Shown: positions 19,279 to 28,118, counted from the stretch's first letter. The stretch: 64,000 bases of DNA from Arenicella chitinivorans (GCF_014651515.1 NZ_BMXA01000001.1:682001-746000), one strand, 5' to 3'. The notes: generated from the letters alone by a model not told the origin. Program-made: numbers and translations.

Positions 19279-20543
19279 AACTTAATTGGCTAAAAATTGC
19301 AGGCATTAGCGCTTGTTTGCTGGTTTCGACGTCCGTGCAGGCGGATACCTTGTTGATCAAGAACGCGAAGCTGGTCGATGGTGTGGAGCGTGCCGAAGGC
19401 GTGGTCGATATCGCGGTACGTGACGGCCGTATCCAACAAATTGGTACGGACTTGACTGCCGACGACACGACTCGAGTTATTGATGCCGCCGGTAAGCCGG
19501 TCACGCCAGGATTGTTTAATGTAAACACGCAAATCGGTTTGATGGAAGTCGGCGCGGTGGCGGCCTCGGTGGATGCGAGGGCGATGCGCGAAGATGTCAC
19601 CGCCTCACTGCGCGTTGCTGACGCTTACAACGCGTCATCGACGGTGGTGCCCTATAACCGGATGCTCGGCATCACCAACGCGGTAGTTCAGCCAGGTAAT
19701 GGCACGAGCTTGATCGCAGGCACGGCCGCGGTCGTAAAGCTGAGTGCGACTGACGGTGTGGTGGAACCCGGCGCTGCGATGGTGGTCAACCTGGCCGATA
19801 CCGGCAGTGCATTGACTGGCGGGTCCAAGGCTGCGGCAATGGCGAAATTGCGCGAGGCATTAGAAGATGCGCGCGACTACGCGCGCAACACGACGCAGTT
19901 CAATTCTGGCAATCGCCGAGATTACAGTCTGTCGCGACACGATCTAGCAGCGCTCAAACCGGTTATAGAGCGCAGAATGCCGCTGTTGGTCTATGTAGAG
20001 CGGGCATCGGATATCGAGCGCGTGTTGCGATTAGCCGCGGACCTTCGGATCAGTCTTATTTTGTCTGGCGTCAGTGAAGGCTGGCGGGTAGCGGACAAAA
20101 TTGCCAAGGCTGAAGTGCCGGTGATCATCGATCCGATTCGTAACTTGCCGAATTCGTATGAATCCTTGGGTGCTCGGCTAGATAACGCCAAACTCATGCA
20201 CGAGGCCGGCGTGACATTAATGTTTACTGGGATGGGATGGCAGACTACGCATAATGCGTATCTTGTGCGTCAGTCTGCCGGTAACGCGGTTGCAAATGGC
20301 TTGCCGTACAACGCTGCCATTCAAGCGATTACCTCTGCGCCGGCTAAGATCTTTGGCGTGCCTCAGTACGGGCATCTCAAAGCCGGTGCGAGTGCCACCT
20401 TAGTGGTCTGGTCCGGTGATCCGCTTGAGGTCATGAGTAACCCGGAGTTAGTGCTGATTGATGGCCAGATGTACCCCTTGGAAAGTCGACACACGCGACT
20501 TCGAGACCGGTACTTTCAAGCGATCCAGCAATATACGAACTAG
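19275..20543 (+). CDS. Amidohydrolase-like protein lacking metal ligands (pseudo-enzyme partner)
   Basis: A 422-residue exported protein (signal peptide 1-24, ending SVQAD) with the amidohydrolase fold: the N-terminal beta domain (LLIKNAKLVDG), the barrel, and the C-terminal KIFGVPQYGHLKAGASATLVVWSGDPLEV. The HXH site is replaced: the segment TPGLFNVNTQIG has N82 and N84 where the upstream paralogue has H114 and H116. I also do not find the later His and Asp ligands (VERASDIER, SGVSEGW, FTGMG). It is therefore probably catalytically dead and may form a complex with the active product of the overlapping upstream gene. That partnership is inference from coupling. Confidence 0.8.
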   Translation: MKLNWLKIAGISACLLVSTSVQADTLLIKNAKLVDGVERAEGVVDIAVRDGRIQQIGTDLTADDTTRVIDAAGKPVTPGLFNVNTQIGLMEVGAVAASVDARAMREDVTASLRVADAYNASSTVVPYNRMLGITNAVVQPGNGTSLIAGTAAVVKLSATDGVVEPGAAMVVNLADTGSALTGGSKAAAMAKLREALEDARDYARNTTQFNSGNRRDYSLSRHDLAALKPVIERRMPLLVYVERASDIERVLRLAADLRISLILSGVSEGWRVADKIAKAEVPVIIDPIRNLPNSYESLGARLDNAKLMHEAGVTLMFTGMGWQTTHNAYLVRQSAGNAVANGLPYNAAIQAITSAPAKIFGVPQYGHLKAGASATLVVWSGDPLEVMSNPELVLIDGQMYPLESRHTRLRDRYFQAIQQYTN

Positions 20544-20571
20544 ATAGCGCGCCCCACGACGCAATAAAAAA

Positions 20572-20598
20572 GGCCATCGAGGTTCGATGGCCTTTTTT
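20572..20598. terminator. Bidirectional intrinsic terminator between convergent genes
   Basis: A 9-bp stem GGCCATCGA / TCGATGGCC with a 3-base loop, preceded by AAAAAA and followed by TTTTTT, so it can end transcription of both the amidohydrolase operon and the convergent receptor gene. Confidence 0.92.
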
Positions 20599-20630
20599 GG
20601 TTTGCCACATAGGGCAAAAGTCGCTTCAGC

Positions 20631-22877
20631 TTAGAACTTGTATGTCAGATCTACACCGTATACGCGGCCTTTGGCCAGTGGTGCAAAGCTACCACCCAAT
20701 GGAATCGGACCTAAGAATTCCGGTAACTGCGTGTCGCCACCATGCTTAACTTCGTCGGTTAAGTTCTTTCCGAAAATACCAAAAGACCAGCGGCCATTAG
20801 CGGATAAGAAGTCGATTCCAGCATTGAGAATAGCTTGTTCACCGATAAATCCAAGGTTGTTGTCAGTGTAAGCGGATTCATCTCGATACGCATAGGATAT
20901 GCGAGATACCGCGGTACCCCAGTCACCAACATCGGAGTCGAGCGTCAATCCAACACTGTAGGTCAATTCCGCAGCACGAGGTAAATCTAGGTTTTTATCA
21001 ACATCGTTGATCACGCCATCGCCATTCAGGTCAAATCGCACCGCGTCGTAACCTGGGTCGATGTAACCGAGCGATGCATTGAATACTAAGCGATCCGTCA
21101 GTGGGAACAATCCTTCGATCTCGAGGCCTGTTATTGTTGCATCGGCAGTGTTGCGAATTACCTGTACCACACCAGAAATTGGATCGGCCAAGTTGATCTC
21201 ACGTTGCATGTCGTCGATTTGGTTGTAGAAAATCGCGCCTGTGATGCGACCACCGTTGCGCAATGAGGTTTTGAAACCGGCTTCAAAATTGTCTACGGTT
21301 TCTTCATCGAACGGGCCTGGACCAAAATTCACGGTGTCAATGGCAGTGTTACGAAGGTTGTAACCACCAGAACGGAAACCGCGTGTCCAGTGCGCGTACA
21401 TCATGCTTGTGTCACTGAGGTTGTAGGTCACACCAATTTTTGGTGACACGTTACTCCAGCTCTTTTGGTCTTGAAAGTCGTATGGACACGTGCCATCAAT
21501 CACACTACATGGTGCATTGACATTGCGTACTAATGACGCGATGTCTGCTGACTTTTCTTCGTCGGTGTAACGCAATCCCAGATTGACCACCATTTGATCG
21601 GTCAAATCATAATCAAGCGAGGCGAAAAGCCCAAGCGTTTCAACCGAATAATCACCGCCACCGTCTTGCGTTAAGCCAAAAAACCCTGGTGGGGCCACAA
21701 CGCCGAGCAAGCGGCGATTCTCGTTGTACTTTAGGTCATTCTTAAAGTAGTACGCACCAAGGGTGAGCTGTGATCGATCTCCAACTTCACCTGAATAGCG
21801 AATTTCATTGCTGATTTGGTCGTTGTCGATGCCATTAGGAGAATGGAACAAGCTGATTGGCGTGGCGTCCACGTCCACCGAGCCCTCAGATTCCATTTTC
21901 CGGTAACCGAAAACATTGGTGATGGTGCCGTTATCGAGTTCATACTCGATGGTGCTACGGAAAAAATCGGATTGTAAATCGATGTACCCAGTTTCATCGA
22001 TAGACAAGTCAAATGAATCGCGATCAAAATCTGCGGCGCCATTGGCAATACCACTGCCATTACGGTGGTTTTGCGATGCTGGGCCGTGGCCCTCTGTCTC
22101 GAAGTAATCGTAGATAGCGGTAATGGAGAGTCGCTCAGTTGGAGTCCAAACCACCATCGGTCGAATCGCTAATGTGTCTGACTCGCCGTGTGCAGCCCCA
22201 GTAAACTGGTTGAAAAAATACCCATCATCTTTGTTACTGTAAACTGAGATTTTGGCAGCCAATGTGTCACTAACTGGACCACCGACTGTTCCTTGAAGGT
22301 AAACACTCGGCTCTTCACCGCCGGTTTCATAGGCGGCTTTGATCTTGCCACCGAACTCATCACCAGGTTTGGCCGAGTTCAACAACACCGCACCACCTGT
22401 GACGTTACGACCAAATAGCGTGCCCTGAGGACCGCGCAGTACTTCGATGCTCTCAAGATCGAACACGTCTAAGATAACGCCCGCGTTCGTGCCTAAATAG
22501 ACACCGTCAACGAAGGTACCGACGGTCGGGTCGATGCTTGGAATGGAACTATTAATGCCCAGGCCCCGAATTGAAAAGTTGGCGACGCTGCGCGACGTTC
22601 CAACATCGTCGAATGCCACGTTGGGTAACCCAACACTGAGACTTTCGATATCGCGAACTTTGAGCACATCAAGTTGATCTGCATTGAAGGCAGTCACCGC
22701 GATTGGAACATCAAGAATTGACTCCTCTCTCTTTCGTGCTGTGACCACGATTTCTTCTAGTAGTTTGGCACTGGCTCTGGATTCCTCCTGAGCGACTGCC
22801 GTCGGCGTACTGACCATAGCGGCTATGGCTGCGGAAACGGCAGACAGCCGGAATACCCAACTTAATGGTTTTTTCAT
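20631..22877 (-). CDS. TonB-dependent outer-membrane receptor, substrate unknown
   Basis: A 748-residue outer-membrane beta-barrel importer powered by TonB-ExbBD. The signal peptide ends near residue 29 (STPTAVAQEE). The TonB box region follows (LEEIVVTARKREESILDVPIAVTAF), then the plug domain (LPNVAFDDVG, SIRGLGINSSIPSIDPTVGTFVDGVYLG, LESIEVLRGPQGTLFGRNVTGGAV) and a 22-strand barrel ending in the usual aromatic residue (YGVDLTYKF). The plug is of the large 'ILDVP' group common in marine and sphingomonad-like bacteria; members import diverse organic compounds, and no siderophore signature is visible. A good RBS (AGGAGGA) precedes the ATG. It is a single gene; its substrate cannot be deduced from neighbours. 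Confidence 0.92.
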   Translation of the reverse strand: MKKPLSWVFRLSAVSAAIAAMVSTPTAVAQEESRASAKLLEEIVVTARKREESILDVPIAVTAFNADQLDVLKVRDIESLSVGLPNVAFDDVGTSRSVANFSIRGLGINSSIPSIDPTVGTFVDGVYLGTNAGVILDVFDLESIEVLRGPQGTLFGRNVTGGAVLLNSAKPGDEFGGKIKAAYETGGEEPSVYLQGTVGGPVSDTLAAKISVYSNKDDGYFFNQFTGAAHGESDTLAIRPMVVWTPTERLSITAIYDYFETEGHGPASQNHRNGSGIANGAADFDRDSFDLSIDETGYIDLQSDFFRSTIEYELDNGTITNVFGYRKMESEGSVDVDATPISLFHSPNGIDNDQISNEIRYSGEVGDRSQLTLGAYYFKNDLKYNENRRLLGVVAPPGFFGLTQDGGGDYSVETLGLFASLDYDLTDQMVVNLGLRYTDEEKSADIASLVRNVNAPCSVIDGTCPYDFQDQKSWSNVSPKIGVTYNLSDTSMMYAHWTRGFRSGGYNLRNTAIDTVNFGPGPFDEETVDNFEAGFKTSLRNGGRITGAIFYNQIDDMQREINLADPISGVVQVIRNTADATITGLEIEGLFPLTDRLVFNASLGYIDPGYDAVRFDLNGDGVINDVDKNLDLPRAAELTYSVGLTLDSDVGDWGTAVSRISYAYRDESAYTDNNLGFIGEQAILNAGIDFLSANGRWSFGIFGKNLTDEVKHGGDTQLPEFLGPIPLGGSFAPLAKGRVYGVDLTYKF

Positions 22878-23263
22878 AGTTCCTCCTCTGGATTAGGATT
22901 AATTCGTGGTGCTCATTCTTAGGTAGTTATACTGAGCTACGGTCAAGAATGTCTTAATTTCCTTAGGTTTGCAATGCCTCAGGATTATAGGGCTTATGCT
23001 TTGTGTGAATAACACTTTAAAAATAATCGGTTTCCAGTTGCTTTTGTGCGTTCGACTGTGGCTTGCACTTGTCCATTTTCTGTATTACGCTGGCGACTCT
23101 GACAGTCAATAGAAGTCTATGTGTTGGGAGCGCAAATTGGAGACTGGCTGTTGGAAAGCGTGGTTCGAATCGGTTTGTTTTGCCTGGGCAAGCGCGGAAG
23201 TACCAAATAATAAACGCAGAGTACCGACATACTCTGACTTCCAACACATAATGGGGTAACGAA
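22878..23263. other. Gene-free divergent promoter region (386 bases)
   Basis: Upstream regions of the receptor gene (minus) and the hemerythrin-like gene (plus). I see no credible small gene. A 10-bp inverted pair, TATGTGTTGG at 23118-23127 and CCAACACATA at 23241-23250, brackets the leader of the hemerythrin gene; it may be chance or a long-range leader-RNA stem. Confidence 0.5.
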
Positions 23264-23812
23264 ATGTTTGATTTCGTCGGAAAATTCTTTAAAGGGCGAC
23301 CGGAGAAGAAGGCAACTACGACCAAGGCTCAGGCACAAGCCAAAGCAGCAAAACGCCGACCTTCCGCAAGTCGCGGCACAACTGGCATCAAGTATGACGC
23401 GGCCTTAATTGACAATCTGGAACACGACCATGAACAGCTCGTTGAGTTGTTTGGCAAGGTTTGGAAAGAAGGATACGAGGCCAGCGATTTCGAAGCTTTA
23501 TCCGCCCATCTAGTGGAATTCAAAACGTTGTTCCAGAGTCACCTCCTTAAAGAGAACGTCAAGTTCTATGCTTACTTGGAACAGACGATGCGAACCGATT
23601 CACATTCCTTAAGTGTGGTTCGTGAATTTAGACGCGACATGAACGACATTGCCAATGCGGTCATCAGTTTTTGCAAAAAGTATGAACGTTCTGAATACAC
23701 CAAGGTCGCGAAAGACTCATTCAAAAAAGAATATCAAGGGATTGGTCAGGCCTTAGTTCGACGAGTTCAGCTCGAAGAGCGCGACCTCTACTCGTTATAC
23801 GCGCCCGTCTAA
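23264..23812 (+). CDS. Hemerythrin (HHE)-like domain protein
   Basis: A 182-residue cytoplasmic protein. Residues 1-42 are a basic, Ala/Lys-rich low-complexity leader; from about 45 a four-helix domain reads DNLEHDHEQLVELFGKVW, FKTLFQSHLLKENVKFYAYLE and RRVQLEERDLYSLY. His and Glu spaced over these helices resemble a hemerythrin-like HHE domain, which binds a di-iron centre for oxygen or NO sensing or storage. The metal ligand set is not complete by eye, so I call the domain and not the activity. A stem-loop follows the gene. It stands alone, upstream of the electron-transfer cluster, in the same direction. Confidence 0.65.
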   Translation: MFDFVGKFFKGRPEKKATTTKAQAQAKAAKRRPSASRGTTGIKYDAALIDNLEHDHEQLVELFGKVWKEGYEASDFEALSAHLVEFKTLFQSHLLKENVKFYAYLEQTMRTDSHSLSVVREFRRDMNDIANAVISFCKKYERSEYTKVAKDSFKKEYQGIGQALVRRVQLEERDLYSLYAPV

Positions 23813-23819
23813 TTCTGTC

Positions 23820-23848
23820 TCGGCAGCCCCGCGTTCAGGGTCTGCCGA
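23820..23848 (+). terminator. Stem-loop after the hemerythrin-like gene
   Basis: TCGGCAG / CTGCCGA 7-bp stem with a 15-base loop that itself has CCC and GGG able to pair. Only a poor T tract follows, so termination strength is uncertain. Confidence 0.4.
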
Positions 23849-24090
23849 CAAATTCGCTGTGTTCGATATTCACTTATTTTATATAGGAGGGCAGATTCTT
23901 ATAGCGTAATCCACTCAGTGAGTTGGTCTGTCATTAAGATTGTTCGCGCATCACTTTGACTCGAGGATGACGAACAGCGTTTTTGGTGATTAGGTCTGAG
24001 TAATCACTGAACTGGTTCAGGTGCCTTGTTTTGTAACCCTACATATACAAACTTGGCACACAAACTCCTACACCACCCATCGTTACTACC

Positions 24091-26013
24091 TTGGATACAA
24101 TTGTCATTGTTGGCGCTGGTCCAGCAGGCGTCAAAGCGGCTACACAATTGCTGGAAAAAAGCGAGCAGGTACAGGTTAAAATTTTCAACGGTGAGCGCGT
24201 TCTACCCTACAATCGCGCGAGACTGTCGTACTATCTGGCTGGTGAGATCGGCTTAAGCGATCTCGAAAACCGCCTGCCAGAGTCCGACGCCCGCTTACAG
24301 GAATATGATGGCTGTCACATTCGCCAAGTCGATACGCAGTCAAAAACCGTCATAGACGAGCACGGCCATGTTCATGAGTATGACCGTCTCATTATTGCGA
24401 CCGGCTCATCCGTCTCCACACCAGCAATTTTTGGCGATGACAAGTCCGGCGTATACAGTTTTCGTTCTCTGGACGATGCACAACGTTTGCTGCAACTCCG
24501 TGACGCCAACCAGGATGTGTTTGTAGTTGGTTCCGGCCCGCTAGGAATCGAAACGGCGCTGGCCATGAAAACCCAAACTAATCAGGTCTATCTGCAGGTA
24601 CGCAACAGCCTGTTTGCTAAGGGTCTGGACTCACATGCGAAGGGTGTATTGATTGACTATATACGCTCTAATGGCGTGATCGTACACGATCAGGTTTTAG
24701 TGGAGCGGATTCATGGCAATGGTCGTGTCACTGGCGTGCGATTGAGCGACGGGCGCGAAATCCCAGTTGAAATCGTAATTCTGTGTACCGGCATTTCACC
24801 GTTTGTCGAGTTGGCCAGCGCGGCAGGAATTGACGTCGAGCGCGGGATCGTGGTGGACGATTTTATGCAGACCAACTGCCCAAATGTTTACGCAATCGGT
24901 GAGTGTGCGGAACACGCCGGCACAACCTATGGTCTGGTGAGTCCCGGTTATGAACAGGCCGAAATCTGCGTCGATCATATATTGCATTCGCCACGTCGTT
25001 TCTCCGGCGCCAATAGCGAGCTGCAATTCCACTTTCGTGGATTCTCGAGTCAGGTGTTAGGCGCGCCAGAGCAGCCAGGTAATACTGTGCTTGTTTACCG
25101 CAATACGTTAAAAAATGTTTACCGCAAACTGGTGCTTGATGGGCGGCGGTTGATCGGCGCCACGATCATTGGTGATTGGGGCGAAGCAGGCCGAGTTGCG
25201 AGTCGGATTAAAACACGTAAACGCGTCAGCCGCAGTGCCATGCGATTGTTCGAAAAGCGTGGCAATCTCTGGAGTGAGCAGCGCATTTCGATTCTGGATC
25301 AGCCCGAGGACTACATCGTTTGTCTGTGTAAAAACGTGACGCGTGGTGAAATTTCAGCCTGCATGGAAAAAGGCTACCGCAGCCTGCCAGCGCTCGGTGA
25401 GCAATTACAGGCCGGTGTCACTTGCGGTTCGTGTCAGCCGTTATTGAAACACATGATAAAGGAGCCCGTGCCGAACCTGATCATGCGTCATTATCGCGCG
25501 ATTTTCATGGTGTCTATCCTGTCGGTATTGATTATTGGTCTCACGTTTATGGCCCCCAAACTGCCGTTCGAGCGCTCAGTTCAGTTTTCTTTCCAGTTCG
25601 AGAAAATTTGGTATGGCAGTGTTTACAAGCAAACAACAGGGTACGTGCTGCTGGGGTTGTGTGCACTCAGCGGTGCGTTGTCGTTGCGCAAACGTTGGAA
25701 AAAAGTCTCGGTTGGCAATCTCGACAACTGGCGGTTCGTGCACACGATTCTTGGCTTTGTGGCGTTGCTGGCATTGATTGTGCACACCGGCTTCCGGCTC
25801 GGGCAGAACCTCAGCTTTGCGTTGATGATGGTGTTCTTGTTGGCGACGCTAACCGGCTCGCTGGTGGGGATTTTTATGTCGCGAAATCATCATTGGACTG
25901 ATCTCAAATTAACTCAGTACCGGGCCTGGTGGTCGCGAGTCCATTACAGCTTGCTGTGGCTATTACCGGCACTGTTGATATTCCATATTTTTTCTTCGTA
26001 CTACTTCGCATAA
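24091..26013 (+). CDS. FAD/NAD(P) oxidoreductase fused to a [2Fe-2S] BFD domain and a di-haem-type membrane domain
   Basis: A 640-residue three-part fusion. Residues 1-310 form a pyridine-nucleotide-dependent flavoprotein of the NirB/rubredoxin-reductase type: FAD motif IVIVGAGPAGVKAA (3-16), NAD(P) motif VFVVGSGPLGIETAL near 145-160, and YAIGECAEH. Residues about 405-455 are a BFD-like [2Fe-2S] domain with C411, C413, C445 and C448 (CLC ... CGSC). The last 170 residues hold about five membrane helices; two of these carry HX13H pairs, H551/H565 and H618/H632, a pattern that in ferric-reductase-like proteins binds two haems b. I infer electron flow from NAD(P)H via FAD and Fe-S to membrane haems. 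The TTG at 24091 is the only start that keeps the complete FAD motif. It is followed by a multihaem cytochrome gene after 58 bases. Confidence 0.8.
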   Translation: MDTIVIVGAGPAGVKAATQLLEKSEQVQVKIFNGERVLPYNRARLSYYLAGEIGLSDLENRLPESDARLQEYDGCHIRQVDTQSKTVIDEHGHVHEYDRLIIATGSSVSTPAIFGDDKSGVYSFRSLDDAQRLLQLRDANQDVFVVGSGPLGIETALAMKTQTNQVYLQVRNSLFAKGLDSHAKGVLIDYIRSNGVIVHDQVLVERIHGNGRVTGVRLSDGREIPVEIVILCTGISPFVELASAAGIDVERGIVVDDFMQTNCPNVYAIGECAEHAGTTYGLVSPGYEQAEICVDHILHSPRRFSGANSELQFHFRGFSSQVLGAPEQPGNTVLVYRNTLKNVYRKLVLDGRRLIGATIIGDWGEAGRVASRIKTRKRVSRSAMRLFEKRGNLWSEQRISILDQPEDYIVCLCKNVTRGEISACMEKGYRSLPALGEQLQAGVTCGSCQPLLKHMIKEPVPNLIMRHYRAIFMVSILSVLIIGLTFMAPKLPFERSVQFSFQFEKIWYGSVYKQTTGYVLLGLCALSGALSLRKRWKKVSVGNLDNWRFVHTILGFVALLALIVHTGFRLGQNLSFALMMVFLLATLTGSLVGIFMSRNHHWTDLKLTQYRAWWSRVHYSLLWLLPALLIFHIFSSYYFA

Positions 26014-26071
26014 CCCCATGAGTGAAGGGACGATTTTCAAATGATAACAACAATAACCATAACGAGATTAC

Positions 26072-27466
26072 ATGCGGTTTTTTCAGCGGGTTGGATTCTT
26101 ACAATATGGCGCGGCAGTGACTCTGCTGCTGAGCGCGTTCCTGGGCTACAACTTATTTGTCGGAGGCAAAGATTTGTTTCTACCGGGTAGCAGTACCAAA
26201 GGACATCATCAAATCGAAGCGCAATGTGACGTGTGTCACGCAACGCCGTTTGATACCGACGATGCAATGCAGCAAGCTTGCTTGAGTTGTCACAGCGATG
26301 CGCTGCAAAAGGCCCGGGACACACACCCAATGAAAAAGTTTACGGATCCGCGCAATGCCGACCTGCTTGCGAGCCTTGACGCGACTCAGTGTGTCACTTG
26401 CCATATTGAACATTCGCCTGAGGTGACCGGTCAGTTTGGCGTCACGTTGCCACCGGATTTCTGCTACTACTGTCATCAGCAGATCGCAGAGGAGCGGCCC
26501 AGTCATGAAGAATTTGAGTTCAACACTTGTGGTAATGCAGGCTGCCATAATTTTCACGACAATAAAGCATTGTATGAATCGTTTTTGGCGAAGCATATTG
26601 ATAAACCCGCGTTGTTGTCCGAAGCGCGGTTGCGCGTGCCAAATGCCTTTGCGGTGTGGCAGCAGCGCAACCCAGATGCAGCACCGCTGCCTGCCACTGC
26701 GCATGATGGTAGTGAGATACCGGGAACTGAACCTGCCTTGATCTCGGCGTGGCAATCCAGCTTACATGCACAGGTCGGCGCGAACTGTTCTAGCTGCCAT
26801 GCAAACCCGTTAGCACGAACCGATTCCACGGCCTCTAGCTGGCGCAGCGGTCATGACCTGAGTGTGGCATCGTGTACGGACTGTCATACGGCTCAGGTCG
26901 ATGGTTTTAAGCAAGGCTTACACGGTATGCGGCTGGCCTCTGAGTTGCCACCTCTCAAGGTCTCTGACGCCCGTTTGCCCATGCATACGGACGCAGCCCA
27001 CAAGAGTCTCACTTGCAGTAGTTGTCACGATCCCCATCAGCCCGATTTACAGTTTGCTGCCACCGAAGCCTGCCTCGGTTGTCATGCTGATGAGCACAGT
27101 TTGAACTACACAAAATCGGCACACTCGACGCTTTGGCGTCAGGAAGTTGCTGGCCAAGTGGATGCCGGAGTGGGCGTCAGTTGTGCCAGTTGCCACATGC
27201 CGCGTATCAAGAAGGGCAAGCTGGTGTCGGTAGAACATAATCAGAGCCTCACTTTGGAGCCGAATAGCAAAATGATTCGGCCAGTCTGTCTTGAGTGTCA
27301 TGGACTGGAGTATTCGATCGCAGCATTGTCAGATCGAAATCTGATTCGACGAAATTTCTCTGGTGCGTTTGATGCAACGCATCCGAGCTTTGCACTGGTA
27401 CGGGAACGCATTGCGGCTAAAAAGGCGCAGAAACAGCGTGCACGTGCTACCAAATCCAACCAATGA
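26072..27466 (+). CDS. Membrane-anchored multihaem cytochrome c (about 11 haems)
   Basis: A 464-residue periplasmic electron carrier held by an N-terminal membrane helix (residues 10-30, uncleaved or signal-like). I count ten CXXCH haem sites (CDVCH, CLSCH, CVTCH, CYYCH, CSSCH, CTDCH, CSSCH, CLGCH, CASCH, CLECH) and one CX4CH site, CGNAGCH, at residues 153-159, as known from some cytochrome c3 proteins. Additional His residues can serve as distal ligands. The C-terminus is Lys/Arg/Ala-rich. The family is cytochrome c3 / NapC-NirT-like in layout but I recognise no catalytic site of nitrite or hydroxylamine reductases. It lies between the flavoprotein and the DUF3365 gene and overlaps or nearly touches the latter, so the three probably act together. 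Confidence 0.88.
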   Translation: MRFFQRVGFLQYGAAVTLLLSAFLGYNLFVGGKDLFLPGSSTKGHHQIEAQCDVCHATPFDTDDAMQQACLSCHSDALQKARDTHPMKKFTDPRNADLLASLDATQCVTCHIEHSPEVTGQFGVTLPPDFCYYCHQQIAEERPSHEEFEFNTCGNAGCHNFHDNKALYESFLAKHIDKPALLSEARLRVPNAFAVWQQRNPDAAPLPATAHDGSEIPGTEPALISAWQSSLHAQVGANCSSCHANPLARTDSTASSWRSGHDLSVASCTDCHTAQVDGFKQGLHGMRLASELPPLKVSDARLPMHTDAAHKSLTCSSCHDPHQPDLQFAATEACLGCHADEHSLNYTKSAHSTLWRQEVAGQVDAGVGVSCASCHMPRIKKGKLVSVEHNQSLTLEPNSKMIRPVCLECHGLEYSIAALSDRNLIRRNFSGAFDATHPSFALVRERIAAKKAQKQRARATKSNQ

Positions 27467-27483
27467 CTCACAGAGACCACCCT

Positions 27484-28050
27484 ATGAAAGCAAAATCGTT
27501 AATTCCTAGCATTTCTTCTTTGGCCCTATTGACTGTTCTCGGTGCTCACACCGCCGTCGCAGAGATCAGTCCACAACGTATGGCTGATGCGATCTATGCC
27601 GTGATCGAATCCGACCGAGCGGTGTATACCAAAAACGTGGTGAACCGCTTGCAAAATGAAGAGGAGGTCATTGATGCGCACGAGTATTGGGAAGATGAGC
27701 AAGCTTTGCCGTTACCCGCGCAAATGTTGCGTATGGGGGCAGAAGAAGTTGCAGAAAAAGATCTGGGCATCACGTATGCACTATTGAGCACCTGGCCGAT
27801 CAATAAACAAAATGAGGCAGTCACTGAGATCGAAAAGAAAGGCATGGAGTTTATTGTTGCGAACCCGACACAGCGTTTTTATTCCGAAGAAGTACTGGCT
27901 GGCGAGCGGTATTTTACCGCGATCTATCAAGACATCGCGGTTTCCGATGCCTGCGTAAAATGCCACAATGATCATTTGGATAGCCCGCGCGACGATTTTA
28001 AAATAGGTGATGTCATGGGCGGCGTGGTGCTGCGTATTAAGCTCGATTAG
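27484..28050 (+). CDS. DUF3365 (Tll0287-like) periplasmic haem protein
   Basis: A protein of about 188 residues with a signal peptide ending at about HTAVAE and a single haem site CVKCHNDH near the C-terminus, followed by DSPRDDFKIGDVMGGVVLRI. This end is typical of DUF3365 proteins, a PAS-like haem c fold also found as a sensor input domain. The frame opens with an ATG at 27463 overlapping the cytochrome stop (ATGA), but the ATG at 27484 starts directly at the signal peptide MKAKSLIP and is preferred. It may be the redox partner, acceptor or a sensor of the upstream electron-transfer pair; the context suggests an electron-transfer role. Confidence 0.85.
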   Translation: MKAKSLIPSISSLALLTVLGAHTAVAEISPQRMADAIYAVIESDRAVYTKNVVNRLQNEEEVIDAHEYWEDEQALPLPAQMLRMGAEEVAEKDLGITYALLSTWPINKQNEAVTEIEKKGMEFIVANPTQRFYSEEVLAGERYFTAIYQDIAVSDACVKCHNDHLDSPRDDFKIGDVMGGVVLRIKLD

Positions 28051-28118
28051 GTTTCATGACGCGATGATGAGTTGCGCGTGATACCCTGCTTCTTTTTTGA
28101 CTTAACCGGTTCTAAATC

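Noticed and set aside
25422-25901. Open frame of 159 codons in another frame inside the flavoprotein gene
   Set aside because: It lies wholly within the membrane domain of the fusion, whose frame is supported by the BFD Cys and HX13H pairs; the other frame has no family pattern.
24091-28050. The cluster as a dissimilatory nitrite or hydroxylamine reductase
   Set aside because: The flavoprotein resembles NirB only in its N-terminal domains; no sirohaem or nitrite-reductase site (or NrfA-type CXXCK) is visible in any of the three proteins.
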